From assembly GCF_048771995.1 (NCBI RefSeq), contig NC_133063.1, forward strand, positions 22,967,810 through 23,031,809: DNA of 64,000 nt, given 5' to 3'. The translations under genes and the position numbers were made by a program. The notes under the pieces were generated by a model. It was not told the origin of the DNA. It saw only the letters and a list, made by a program, of their open reading frames with translations, and did no database searches. The stretch's first letter is position 1; each line of letters opens with the position of its first letter. Below, in pieces: positions 33,001-48,000 of this stretch. This DNA comes from Taeniopygia guttata. Lineage: Eukaryota; Chordata; Aves; Passeriformes; Estrildidae.

Positions 33001-36000
33001 TTTATCCAGAGACACTATGGATGCCTCAACCTGGCAGTGCTCAAGGCCAGGCTGGGTGGGGCTCTGAGCAACCTGGACTAGTGGAAGGTGTCCCTGCCCG
33101 TGGCGGGGGTTGGAATGAGATAAGCTTTAAGGTCCCTTACAACCCAAACCATTCTATGATTCTGTATTTTGAGAACTAAATACACATACAATTATATACA
33201 TATAAAAATATACATGCACATAAAAAAGCGTGAGAGAATTCAACCAGATTTATAAATTATCCTACCATGATAAAACAAAATATTTTGCTTTAAAAAGAAA
33301 TGTTAAAAAAAAGTTTCAGAGAAAAACTTGCTTTTAAGAATAGGGATCATTATATCTTTAAAACAATTTTATAGCAGGGCAGTTTTTTTGTCATTTTGCC
33401 TTGTTCCATCTAGAGAAAAGACTAATTGAAACGATGGAAAAATGAATCAACTCCAATTCTATCAGCTGGGTAGAACGGTATTTTCTAAAGCTGTAGTGTT
33501 AAATGCCTATACTGCTTTTAAAGTACTGACAAATAGGAAACGACATTTCTAAAACACGTGACAGATTTTAGTGCCCTTTTTTTTGAACTATGAATTCAAA
33601 GTGTCTTTACCTTTTTATACTGAGACTGACCAAGAACAGAGGTAGGATGAAATCGCACTTTCTTCTCCTTTGATTCCGTCAACACCAGGCTGTCTCTGTC
33701 TACATGCACAAGATTGGGATACATCCCTGCCACTAAGGCACCTTTAATTACAGCCCAGTTCTCAGAGTTAGTATTAACATCTCTAATATCAGCTCCTCCT
33801 CTGGCTCTCACAAAACCTGACAAATGAAAGAGACAAAACAGTGCCATGTTAGCTTGTGTTTGGTTCTCAAAAGGAGTCAGAAACTAAAGGTGAAATAAAT
33901 TACTTCTTTGTTGCATTTTTCACCACTGCCAACCTTAACAGCACCAAGAAGAAACCATTACACTGAAATCCTTCCTGATAAGGGGTTTCATACTAACACA
34001 GAATACCACTATTTTCTACAATATAAAGACATTTCCTACGGGAATAATTCATTAAAACATGAAATGCAGTGGCATGTGGAGATGAGGGTGCTTTCAGTTA
34101 GATCAGCCACAATTCCTCATCTGCACCATACCCTGCATGAATGTGTGCGTGAAGGTGTATTTCAAATTAAGGAAAATTACACCAGTGAACACGATTTTTG
34201 TTACAATTTCTATATGCTTGACTTTAAAACAATGTTAAAATTGTTTCCAACTTCTCTACCTGAGGCTCTAAGCTGGCCAAGCACCTGTGTTCTCATTCCT
34301 GCAATGGTTTCCATTGTGGCTTGGGATAGGAAGTTCTTTTCACAGAAGGCTCTCTCCCAGCCGTCACTGCGTGCCTTCTGCCATGCCTGAAAATGTTTTT
34401 ACATTTGCCTATTAATTTGAAGGACTTAACTAAAAACTGCATTTTTTTAAAATATTACATTTATGTCAATAAAATGAATGCAAAACCAACTCTAAAAGTT
34501 AATGTATCAAACCAGATTATTTTTTCTGTTCAACAATTAGATTCTCTTTATGTGTTCACTACAGTGATGATTATGTCAAGTTAAAACAATAAATAAAGAT
34601 CATTACATTAAGATCATGATTCAAAGTTCAGTGTAGTAGGATGCAAAGAGGCACATTGTTGGAACATTCAAAATTTTATAATGTTTGAAACAAAATATAC
34701 TACAAAAACGGTTCCCTCTTCTGTGGACCAGCCAGACTGCCAAGTAATGCCTTACACAGGAAAGGCACTAGGCAAAAAGAAAGTCTTCTCTGAGCACTTA
34801 ATCACAGTCCGCCACTCTACATCCAACTGGTGCATCTGCATTTTGCTTGAATGTGCTGTGATTAGTACTCTCTGAAATGAAAGACTACCTGGAAAGCCCT
34901 GAGCAGGGCCATGTGGTCACTGAACGTTCCGGCAGCAAAACGCTTCCTGCACAGCACGGCTGCACGCTTTTGGGAGGCCAGCGTGGGCAGCACAAAAGGG
35001 TCTTGGTAGGCAAGAGCACAGGCAATGGTCAGAACAGGATCCAGGCACTTCAGAACTACAGCATACAACACCATTTTACCGAGGTGTGGCTCTACAGGTA
35101 ATTCAGTGAGGTGATAACCAAGCTCAGTGAGATCTTCCCAAGGGTCCATGGCATCTATGGTCTGTTCATAAACAAACAAACAAACAAATAAAGGAGAGGG
35201 GGATGGGTACAGTGGACAAAATCAATTTACAGTGAAAGCAGAAAGGATGTGAATAATGGACATTAACTAGACTTGTTTCCAAACACTACAGAAGCAAGTC
35301 AAACTATTAACTGAGACAAGACTTTGAAGCACTCTCTTCCCTTGACATGGAAAAACACATCCCTACACACAAAATGAAAACAGACAATAAACAAAACTTC
35401 AAAACATCCTTAAGTAATTAAAAACAGCTTCAGTACAAACTGAAGTCAGTAAACTGCTACACCTCAAATTTCGGATCAAATACAATTACAATCTAAACCT
35501 ATTCCTTTTCTGACCTTAAGCATATGCACAGCATTTCTCACAGTTACAGCAGGCGGAGGATCAGGAGCTTTCATAAGAAAGTCTACAATTGGACAATTAA
35601 TTGGAGCCAGAATTTTTGTGTACAAACAGATCTCCTACAAGGTAAAAGGCAGAACAAAAAAAGATTACCAAGATTTGGAAGCAGCCGCCAAACACATGAT
35701 TTGTTGCAATTAATAGTATGGTTTGAGGACATTGTATTTTTTAAAGTTATAGTTTCTAACTGAACATGCACCTGAAGCGGCATCCTTAGAAGTTCTGGAG
35801 ATTGAAATTCCAACATATTCTGAAATCGGAGCCTGCTGAAGAGACGAAAGCAGACTCCAGGCTGACAGCGCCCAGCCCTTGAAAATAAAATATGGAAGGT
35901 TGTGAAAATGAGGATTTCTTTCTAAAAACAAAACCAAAAGCCAACAAACAGACACAGAAACTCAGAATGGAAAAGAAGAGGCAGTACTATGAAGAAAGTG

Positions 36001-39000
36001 TTGTTAAGTCACACACAAAGTGAGAGTTTTCTAATCATGAATTATTTTTGAGAGTGTGGCAATTTTTTACTGTAATTTTAACCCAACACTGACAAATCTG
36101 GAGGAAAGAAAAACAAGGCTTATCTAATGTAAAGTGCTGTGGGTTTTTTGCTAACCTAAGACCAGTTCAAATCTCAATCATCCTTTGTTGTGAGGAACCA
36201 GTTGCAAACTTTATTGTTTCCCCTCACATCCCCTCAACAGAAGTGATGCTTGGAGTAAAAGGTAGAATAAAGATGAAGTAACTTGTGAGTGAATGAGAGA
36301 CAGCAAATTCTCTCAGTCAAATACATGCTGACGCCTACTCACCTGCAGAGAATGAGTGTTGGCCACTATGCAACACAACACTGGACTAGGCCAGAAACAG
36401 CTACTATGTTGTGTGCTTTATTCTAAACATAAAGGACTGTGGATATCTGCAAAATGGAAACTGCTATGAGGCATTTATTACCTGCCTTTTCTCTGGATAG
36501 CACTGGCTTTTGAAATCCACCCCATTTTTACCATTGTAACACGACTCAGTGCATCAAAAGACTTCTAGAAAAACAAAGAAAGGAATGCAAACTGAAAACT
36601 CAATAGGGTACATGAAATACAAGTTACTAGTTATTTAGATTACCAACAGAAGTTTTCTAAAAAGTATGAAATAGTAATATATACAGCAGCTTCTGACACA
36701 AAGGTACCTTCTCAATTTTGAGTGAATTAATGAGGGTATCTCCTTTCTAGTATCTTAATGCTCCACAATTTTTGAAATTCAAGATTTTCAAGGTTTTTTA
36801 GAAAGATAGCTTACAGTATTTGTCTTAAAACAAATGCATGTTGAAACTTTTCAGCAAGGACTGTTGCCTGACAGGCACTAGCTCTCAGCTAGTAAAAGCT
36901 TTTTTTTACTTTACTGTAAAGTCATAAATAATAAAAAAAAAAGTTCTCCAAAATTTATGCACTGTGTGTTTTAGAATCACACTAGGAAAATTTATGGCAG
37001 TCCTACCTCTTTCACCTTGCCTGAGTCAATGACAAACACCACATCACTGACTGTTATGCTGGTTTCTGCAATATTAGTAGAAAGAATCTGCAAAGAAAAA
37101 AACCAAAACCACCAAAACTGTAATAACTGTAAAAGCAATGGCAAAATAGGTCATTGTGGCATTGGAAAAAGTCCTCTAATACTTGCAATTTTGCGAATGC
37201 CAAAAGGTGGACTTTCAAGCACTTTCTTCTGGTACAAAGTCTGCATACTTGAATGAAGCATGAAAACTTGGTATCTAATGCAAGACAAAAGGAACATTTT
37301 AAGGATCCTTAAAAGGAGCAATGAAAAGCCACAGCAACTAAAGGTTTTACCTGTGAGCATTATCAGTGAATCTCTTATCATCGAAAACAATGCGGTCTCT
37401 CAGGCTCACTATCTCATCATACCCAGGAAGAAATATTAAAATTGCTCCTAAAAAAGGAAGTGGGTTTGCAAAGTTAAACAGAAAATTCAAATACATGTCG
37501 AATAGCACTCAGAAGGTTTTAACGTTTGTGGATTGCTGAAAAAAGCATGATTCATCAGAAGCCAAATCCACAACCACTGGTTAGGTATTTACCTACCTGC
37601 ATCAGAACTATGACAGATGCTGTGAAGTAAGTGCATTATCAGATCCAGATCCACTTTTTCATCATCAAAACTGTGATGATAAGCTGTCAGTAGCTCTCTG
37701 TCCTCTGCACTAAGGTCACTAGCACTTTTTTGGACCAGGGAACTTTCATCCATGTTTCCAAATCCGAATGAAGCGCTGTAACAGGAAAATACACCAGAAT
37801 CAAGGCTGCCCCTTCGGGTTTGCATTGAGCCATCCACTCAAACTTAGTTCATGACCAATATGACTATTGGTCTTGAATTCTGATGTTTAAGTGTAGCAGA
37901 AGGGAATCACCATACTATTACTGTTTACTGATTTCAAAGTTAACCCAGTGAAGGATGCCACTTTATTTATTAGTGTTAACTTTAGTTTTCTTCAACTTCA
38001 TTGAAACACAACCATAAGCAAAGGAAAGTATAAAGATACTTCTCGTTTATCTGTTCAAGTACAAATATTTAAGAGATACGTGTTCTCCAAAAATTTCCCA
38101 CTAGCAGAAACTACACTAAGAGAAATTATAGTAGAGATAAGCTTTACAAAACACTACCTCAAGTACGATAACTGTAAGTTAATCAGAAAATCATTCTTGA
38201 ATGGCCTAGTGTACACATTACTTCTGTAAATTTTCTTTAATATGCCTATTGCATATAAAAAGGATAAATAAAAACACATGACAGATTTGTTTCTAAAGTA
38301 AGCATGTGAAAAGTACAGAATTAGCAAGTTGTGCAAACATAAACAATATGATACTAAGTACAAACATTTTTGCTGTTTATTTTTTGAAATATTCCTATTC
38401 TTAAAAAGAGGTCTTGCCATTAAGTCCAGATTTTAGACCATGAAAAGCTAACACCTGTTCTGATTAAAAGAACACAAACCTCAAATTTCCCATCACAACC
38501 GTTTGTATATAATATACAACTGATTCTGCAAAACAGTTACAACTGACCTGTAGGATTCCAACAGATGAACAACCTCCGTCTGTCCAAAGTGCCTAGCCCA
38601 GTCCACAGCCATCCTGAAATAGTTGCACAAGTATTTTTATTAGACTTTTCACTTCGAAAGATGAATATGAAGAGCGCATCAGGAGAGGCAATTGACACCA
38701 GACTTTTGTACCCATTTCTGTACTGACATCCGTACTGTTATTGCTGGATCTGCAACTTCCCATTTGAAAGTGCATGAATAGGTGTTAACAGCTATCTGAC
38801 TTTTAGGTGACTACAGTTCTTTACCACAAAAGAATGTCCGTTTTACACAGGAGCAAACATGCACAAGGAAGTGAGGAGGAAGAAAGTGCCATTCCTTTAA
38901 AAAGTCCACAACAAGGTGCAGAGATCAGACCTGCCTGTTTGCAGTATCCTTGAAGTCATCTCAAAAGGTCACACCCCAGGCATAACATTTGGCTATTTCA

Positions 39001-42000
39001 TGTCTTTCAGAAGCTGTCCTCCTCACGATGCAGTTCACTGTTTTGTCTTTAAACTGCATTCCTTCCCAAGTTTTTTCAAATGTTAGTACCAAATATCAGA
39101 CCCCTGGAATTCTAATTCTTATCATTCCATACAACAATTATTTACTGTACTTCCCTGTTTATATGAAGACATAATCCATTACCACAAAACCTGAGTTTCT
39201 ACAGATTCACAAATATTTTTACATGCTACAATATATTTAGAAACATAACAGAAAGATCTTCTGATATGGGTAACTCCATGAAAATAGGAATTGCCAAATA
39301 TTTTGGTCCAATTCAGTAGATTACAGTTGTTCTGCTAACCAGTATCTTAAATAAGACCTACTGAAACAAAGTTTATAGCTCATAATCAAGACCATGTAAT
39401 TAAGAATTCAATTTAGAATTTACAGAAAACAATGTGATTATCAGGAGTTAGAAATTGTTGAGGCTGTCAAAATCTATAGTTCTTACAGCAGTGTGATAAG
39501 TTAGCAAATTAATTTAGATGTTAAACAATTTTCTTTCTCTCTCCTATATTGACACATAAATCTATCTTTTGGTTTCTCTGTTTTTACCAGCCATTAGATG
39601 ATTTGCAGTAGATACTTGCTCCCATGCTGATCAACTGTTCTACTTGACTCAAAAAGCCTCTCCCTGAAGAAATCATCAGAGCAGTCGCACCAGTTTCACT
39701 GTGCCTATAATCAACTGAGAAGTAAACGAAAAAAAAATCCAGCAAACCCAAGAGAAATGTAATTTTTTCATCTAAATATAGTACAAATATTGCTTTCAAA
39801 TTCCAGCCCAAAGAGAATTTGTTTCCTCACTTTATCTCTGAAGTTAGTTCATATGAATTCTACACTGTTTTAGAAACACACTTCTGTCAATACTTCAAAA
39901 CAACAAGTAACTAAACAACCCATTATTTCTGCTAGCCCTATCATTTTTTCAGTCGGCATCAGAATGCAAAGGTAACACCATTTGAAACTGGAGATAAAAG
40001 TAGCCATAAAAATCTAAGTAAATTTGAGGTTGCTTTTTTTTATGTAATAACACATGAAACTTACCACTGACATTTTCAGTTAAAATAAGATTTAACAGCT
40101 GAGCAAACAAATCAATATCTTTATGCAACCAGATGTCAGAAAGACAGGAATCCATTTCTTTTACTATCCACAGTTCAAGGCAATTCACATCTTTTTCAGT
40201 CTGAAGATAAAAAACAATATTGAAAGCTTAATCTCTTCCAAGAGTTGTCTTTATTCTTATACATTACCCACAAAGAATTGGAATGGTTATTTTTCCCAGC
40301 AGCAACAGAAACCCAAATATATCAGTGTAGATATACCTAACTCAGTTATCAGTTAATGCATTGATTTTGTCATATGCAAGTACGAACACAATGGCAGTCG
40401 AGCCATTTGATCTGAGGAAAAGCTGTGTGCAACCACCCTATCTGAAGAGCACACTTCAGCTAGAGCAGTTCATCCTAATCAAGTAATCTTTAAAATACGT
40501 TAATATCCTGAAAGACTCAACAGAACTGTAGAAAACAGATTTTAAATGGCTAGAATACAACACAAATATAAACATCTCTTCCGACAAAAGAAAAAACTTA
40601 CCAGTTGATTAAATACTGTGTCACCACCATCATCCAACCATTTGTACTCCTCATTTGTCCTTGGAACTGATTTTTGTCTCCGAGATGTCCCTTTGTTAGT
40701 GTTATCTGGAGCTGAACACCACTCAGCAAGAGTGTTCTTCTGTTTCTCTTCTAGAATGCAAAGTATTCCCCAAGAAAGTTTTAGAGTCATATTTATTATC
40801 CATTGTTTTCTACTAAAAAAGTTAGTTACAGCAGGTTTTACCAAGTTTTACCTATTCAACCTCTTTTATTTAGTCTAGAATGCTACTACCAGTCCAACAT
40901 AAATGACATATTTAAGGGTACCCAAAGGGCGCCACTGCAAACAAGGGCTATAAAAACAAGGTAAAACCCAACACTTTGGTGTTTAACCCCCCAAAACCTC
41001 CGTTATTCCAAACTACTGCATTCAAAGTATCTTCCTTAAGTAATCACCTTCCACACAATCTCAGACCAGATCTTTTTCCACAAATGGAATTCTGAAGACG
41101 AGTGATACAGTCCCTGCATGTAACAACTTACTTTTCTACACAAGTGGAAGAAACCTTAGAAAACACCAGGGTCCTAACTGAACTTTTCTGACCCCAGTGA
41201 TCAGAGGTGAGCACTGTGATCGATATCCAGTTAGGACTGTATGTTATAGCTTTGGGGTTTGCATTTTTTTAAAAATTTTTCTTTAAATAATCACTGGGAT
41301 CATTACTTTCAGTTGCCAAGAAAACTTCTGAGCAGTATCTACTTAATCAACTTAAACCAAATGATGTTTAGCTCAAGAGTGTTAACACTTAAAAAAATAC
41401 ATCCATGCCTGAAGAAAGCAGTGAAAAATGTTACTGAAGGAAATTTAGTGCAAGATGTACAAAATCATGCCTGCTTTAATAGCTGCATTTAATTTGCACC
41501 CAAAGGTACAGAGCATCCTATGCTTCTTTAGTACTCATGTGGGCAGAGCCCCCAGTTATATATAACTCTACAGCATAACAATTAGAAAAAAGATGACATT
41601 TATCAACTGAATGAAAAAAGAATGCAACCACTGAATCAAAGTGGTTTTTTTTCTTTAATTGCATAAACTATTTCAAAAATGTAAATATTGAGAGCTTAAA
41701 GACGCTGTCATCTAATCACATCTCATTTAATCTCCTGACTCTGGAATTTTAACAGAAAATAATCCTGTTAACTGTTTGTTCAATCAATGATTCTCATTGC
41801 CAACCCTTACAATTAACAAATCCACTGACCTTGCTGCTTCTTTTCTTTGTACTTCACCATCTCTTTGTTTGCATACCCAGTGCTTCGTAAAATGTCCTCC
41901 AGAAACATCTCTTTAACTTGAAAAGGTCTCCCTTGGACTAAAATAGAAAAAATCCATTAAAGATTCTATATTCACTAGCTTCACTTACAGAATTAATTCT

Positions 42001-45000
42001 TTTAAAAAACTACCTTCACTGGAGTTTATTTTTCTCAAAACTGTACAAAACAAAATATTTCCAAAGTCAAATGCCACCTTGTTTCTTCTCAACCTCTTCA
42101 ATTTTATGAAGTTTTATAGCAGGAGATGTTCGTAAGATTGACAGTTATTAACTACAATTTTTTTTAATGAGAAAAACAAAACAGCCGTGTTTGTTTAGGG
42201 TTACAAACAAGAACCTGCCATGTAAGTCTGCCATCTGGATCAAAAATGTAATTAATTAATAAGCAATTAATACAGCTTTTTGCAAGGTTCCACACAGAGA
42301 CAGTACATCTTTATACTGAACTACTTTCTTTTCATGAGAAGCATGTAAGAAGGCAGCCTTATCTCCATATCCTCAACTAATTCAGCAAAGCTGAGCTTTT
42401 TTTACTGAATACTTCTTGACAGATGAGACATCCCAGTGGCCTTTACCTTCTGATAATTTATCCTGATTTCTTTTTCAACATGACTATTTTCCAGACCTTA
42501 TCTGTGGACATTACAGGATGCTTTTTGCATGAAGATTAAAATCTCTACATTTTGATTTCTTGTTCCTTAACCTGACTCAGGAACACTCAGGATTTTCCTT
42601 CAGAAAGAACAATCCACAATTCACATACTTTTAGAAGCTGTGACAGAGGAAGCCTTCCAACACTGATCACAAACTCTGTGTACTACAGCGATCCACAGTT
42701 ACAAAATGTGGTTTCTGTGGTCAGGATTTTGTCAGCCATATTGCTGAAGGAGACTCAAACCTTGTATATTACATTAACAGACAAAGCCGCTTCTTTTAAT
42801 TCTTAAATTAACAAAAAAAAAAAAAAAAAAAGGGAAAAAAAAATCTTTTGAATTGCTATTGGCCTGTTACATAACCAGCACAAACACTGTGGTAAACTGG
42901 AGAGACTGGGAGAGATTGCCATCAGATTTTCCAACACAAATTGACCGATCTGAAAGAACAGGAAGCTGCAAAAAGAGTAAACTGGAAAGTCATACAACAA
43001 TCACAACTGAGGCACTCCCTTGCAAAAAAAATTCAGAGAACATGAAATCACGTGTAATTTCCAGATTCCTGTCTCCAACAAGCTGCAAACCTTATTCAAC
43101 TGGGCAGAAATTCAAAACAGAGAACTAAGCACTTCCATCTGCAAAAAAAGAAAAGAAAAAAAGGTTTCCTCCTCACAAACATTTGCTAAAATAAACCAGT
43201 AAGCAATCCCATTTCCTAAAACCGTTGAGATTTTTTTTAAAAAGGCTGACATGCAGAGAGTCTACCTTATTGTCAAATAAAGCATTTCTCTTAAAAGATA
43301 CTTTTCAAAACACATTAAAGTTGGACATTACTGTTGAAAAAGTAAGAGGATTGCAAGGTGCCAGAGGAGGTCACCCATGCAGAAAACCTGCAAGCCAGGA
43401 GGGTGGGGCAAAAACTGCAATCCCACAAAAACCCCCCACCTCCCACACATTTACATTTTGCCTTTACTAAAGATCAGTCAAATGAAATTAAACCAGCAAA
43501 AAATGGTAACTTTTCTTTGCATTTGAATGTAGTCTAACTGCAGGTAACTGAGTCTGAACACAAAATAAGCGAAACTGGATGTCTTTTCTGAATATTTACC
43601 TAGATGAACAACTACTAATTTTCTTTAAATCAGAGAATCATGTGATCCTTTTTTCATGTGAAACCCAATCTGTCTAAGCCTGTATTTCTGAACTGAACTG
43701 GTACAGTTATCTGTGTTTTATCCAGTAACCAGTAACAACCTTCACAAAGCCTGAAGAGTAAGATCCTACTGGAATGCATTGATACATATCACACTCATGT
43801 AGCTTCTAAGTCCTGTATCAGCATGAAGACAGAACTTCAATAACCTCTTCCTACTTCTTCAATTAAGAGTGGAGGGGGGCAGGATGTATCTGCATTTACA
43901 GAACTCCCAGTGACTGAAACACTTCACTCTGAATGAGATGCAAATAGTCATGAAACAAGAAACCTGCATACAGAAAGAACAAGGATTCCTGTAATTCTCA
44001 GTGTATTAATCATGTGCCTTTACTCAGAATAATTTGCTACAGTTTAGTAAGATCTGTGAGTCTCAGGGCAGGTATACTCAGACTTAAAAGTTAAGATCAA
44101 GACTTACTATGTATTACTGGGCAGCTTCCAAAATACCTAATGAAGAGATTTGCATCTAGAGCAGCACTAGAGAGAATTAGTTTTAAATTATTCTGGTTTT
44201 GCAGCAGATCTCTCAGTTTTATTAGCAAGAAGTCGCTGAACCTATCCCTCTCATGTACTTCATCCTGTAACAAAAGGGGAAAAAAAGATGAAAAACCATC
44301 ACAGATTCAGGATCACAACTTCTGACAAAAACAAACTTCTCTAAAAAAAAAACCATGTTTTGGTGGCACATTACAGAGGCCTTAAAATGTGTGAGTCTAG
44401 TTTAACCAATAGGGTTTTTTTAAAAAACTATCCATAAAGAAACTAAAACACCTCAAAAAGTTTTTATCAGCGCTGAGTGCGTTGCAATGCTGAAGCCATA
44501 AACACTTTAACTTCAGAGGCTAAAGTGAATATCTGAAACCTCTCTGATTATGTATTTGAGGCCAAATTTCAAGAAAACACCACAAACTACAAATCTTATT
44601 TTAATAAGTTCTCACTTCACCATTGATAAGCATTTAAAGAAATGTATGACACCACATAATCAGAAAAACAGACAAATTGCTTAGACAAGTCACACACAAA
44701 GCCTGTAAGTTAAGGCACATAACTGATAAATCATCTTCTTCATTCTTCTGTTTTGATCTATATTATGAATGAAGGAAACAAGGACTCAAAATACAAAGTT
44801 TGCAGGCTGACATCAAGAATGTATAGATCATTCTCATGCTTTTTTAACTTTGATAAACAGGCAGGCACCTAAACTTACCTTTTAATCTTCAGTACTTAAA
44901 TCTTGCCAAAAACATTCCAGTTCCCCTTATTCAATTCCACAATAGGAATATTGACATAATCACAAATTAACAATCTGAATAATTTGCTAGCAATTAGACT

Positions 45001-48000
45001 CCACATTATCTTGAAAACTCTGGGCAAACAAATGGACTGAAAACCTGTATTGCTAAAACAAGTGGTAAGAGAAATTCTGACACAATCACATTGAACCACA
45101 TCAATGTAAGCCTCCCTAAGGATTTTCTCCTGACCACGGAAGTTCAGAAAAATTTACACTTCTGTCCTTCTCCACTCCTCCTGATTCCACACAATCATTG
45201 GCATGAAAATAAGACATTTTTACAGGAAAAACACAAACACACAGAAAAACACCAAGCTGCACAAGACATGCATTCTACTCTGAGGACTCAGAAAGTCTTT
45301 AAAGTTGATTCAGATCCTACCAAACAAAAACACCTAAAGTGCTCAGCAAATTTAAATAAAACAAATGAGGACCTCATTTTCCAAAGCAATACATATTGCT
45401 CCACCCCACATGAAAGACCACAGGATGCTCACCACAATAACATGGGTCATAGTGGAGAGGGTGCTGTCTCCTGCCATCAGCGTGCCAAGAAGCATGTCAT
45501 TAGTGCAGAATGTTACCAGTGTCTTTGGAGAAACCCTATGGATCACATCACAGAGACAACTTAGGGGGTTGCACCATTTAAAGCTTTCCATGGATCAAAA
45601 ATTAAAGCAGCTGCTGACCAGAAGAGAAATTACAGTTCTCTCCTCAAAAGATTCATGCACACCACTTGTTTTTAAACTACGCCTTTTCACAGACATTTCC
45701 TAACAATTTGTAGTGCTTGCGCCCCAAAACTCTGGACAATGGATAAATTGAAAGAATAAGATTCAATTTTTACTAAATAAGAAGTAAAAGAGAACTGTGA
45801 AGAAACTCTGCATGTCATTCAATTTACTAGAAAATTCCATGTGGAAAACTAGGTTCCAAATTCCTCAGCCTGTGCTTGGATATAGCCTTTGTATTTGTCT
45901 ACACGTGGTGGGATGAGCCTGCCTGGACGCCAGGTGCCTACCCAAGCCACTCTATCTGTCCTCTCCATGGGCAGGGGAGAGGAAACACAACAAAAAGACT
46001 CCCAGGCTCCAGAGAAAGACAAGGAGAACGTGGGTCTCTCCCATGGGAACATGGGTCCTCCACGAGCTTCTCCAATATGGGTCCTTCCCATGGGCTGCAG
46101 TTCTCCAGGAACTGCTGCAGCACAGGTCCCTTTCCACAGGGTGCAGTGCTTCAGGAACAGCTTGCTCCAGTGTGGGACCGCACAGGGTCACAATCCTGAC
46201 AGCAAACCTGCTTCTGTGTGGCTCCCTCCCCAGGGCCACAGGTTCTGCCAGGAGCCTGTTTCAGCAGAGACTTCCCAGAGGATGACAGCCTCCTTCAAGC
46301 ATCCACCTGCTCCAACACAGAATCCTTCACAGGAGGATCCCTGCTGCACCATGGACCTCCACGGCCTGCTGGGCCACAGCTGCCTCACCATGGGCTGCAC
46401 CATGGGCTGCTCTGGCACCTGGAGAATCTCCTCCCCTCCTGCACTGACCTTCCTGTGTGCAGATCTGCTTCTCTCACATGCTTTCACTGCTCTTCTTGAA
46501 CTGCTGCCTCTGTTGTGCAGGTTTTCCTCCCCCATTCCCCACTGTCCCAGAGGCACTACCACCACCACAGATGGGCTCAGCCTTGGCCAGAGGCAGGCCT
46601 GTCTTGGCTGGCACCGGCTCTGTCACACACAGAAGAGGCTTCTGGCACCTCCTCACAGAAGCCTCCCCACAGCTCCCAAAGCCTTGCCTTGAAGACACAC
46701 TTCATTACAGCTGACTAAATCACAAAGTCATCTGCGTGATCCTCTGGTTTTTCAGGAGGTGAAAATACTGAACTTTTACAATTCTATACCTGGGGCACAG
46801 TTAGCTGTCCCAATAAAAACAGCAATTGTCACTACTCCCTCTGGTACTGCCATCCTAAAAGAGCTGAAAAGTTCCTCTGTACTGTACTCTACAGCTTTTC
46901 TCTGGAAGACAGTTAAGAAAACCTTAAAAATTATATTTCTGTGTTACTATAAACACCTCTAAACATATCCACTCAAAATTTTTTTTGTCCACAGCTCAAA
47001 ATATTATCGCCCCCTTTCAGTGTTTCTCTGGAGTAATTGTATTGATTTTTCTCAAGCTGGATTTTCTGCGCTGCTTCCAGTAATTCTACCATTTTCACCT
47101 GACTTTGCTCTTCTTCTGCCAGCATAGTACTTCCATATATTAATCATCCAGCTTATTTGTGACACATCTTCACTAGCTCTTCTAATCTCTCAATATCCTT
47201 GTGAGCTTTCATGCACACATTTGAATTCTTATTGTGGCTTTGTTGTTCAAGTGCATTCATTTTCATCAGCTATGTGTTATCTTTGTTCACTCAAGCAGCA
47301 CAACCTTTAGCCATCTTCTGGTCACTCATATCTCAACTGCTGGCCCTTCCCTGAAATGTCACTTCGCTACACGGTGCAAAGATGTAAAAACCCCAAACAA
47401 TCCATTCATGCTCTGCTTACAGACAAATTCATCAAGTGATACTGAAATCTCTACTTTTACATCACTTCATGTTTTAAACACAGAAGCTGAAGAAGAGTAA
47501 ATTTAGTCCAGACTAGACTGGTAAATAATGCTCAGCTTCATCAGTCACATTCCAATTTTTTTGTTTTCCCTTTTATGGCTCCTATCAACTCTCACTACAT
47601 AACATTTGTTACAGCATGCTGGTTTTCACACCTACCTTCAAAGCTTGCAGACCTTTTGGATTCGCACATGTTAAAGGCGGGGGGGGGGGAAAGAAGAAAG
47701 TGTAGACTTGATCTGAAAATCAGACAAGGATTTCCATGCATACACTCTGCAGAAGAAATCAACAGAAAATACCTGAGATTCAGTTCTGTAAGACAACCTT
47801 CTACATGAAACTGCAAAACACAGGAAGTAAGCCATCCTTTTCACTCTTACGTATTCCTTACCTGCAGTAACATATCCCACCTGTGAGGCTGCAACCCAAA
47901 CATACTGCAGTTTCAATGTACACAAGATTCACAAGACCAACACAAGATCAACCGACACTTAGAAATACCATTAGTATCTGCTTTCTAACCGGATCTGGTA

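Noticed and set aside
45889-46692. 267-codon plus-strand ORF in YTHDC2 intron 5
   Set aside because: It lies within a degenerate repeat, shows no domain, and equally long frames exist on the opposite strand.
45535-47978. Exon 5 to 6 intron as a U12 AT-AC intron
   Set aside because: The acceptor ends in AG and the donor does not match ATATCCTT.
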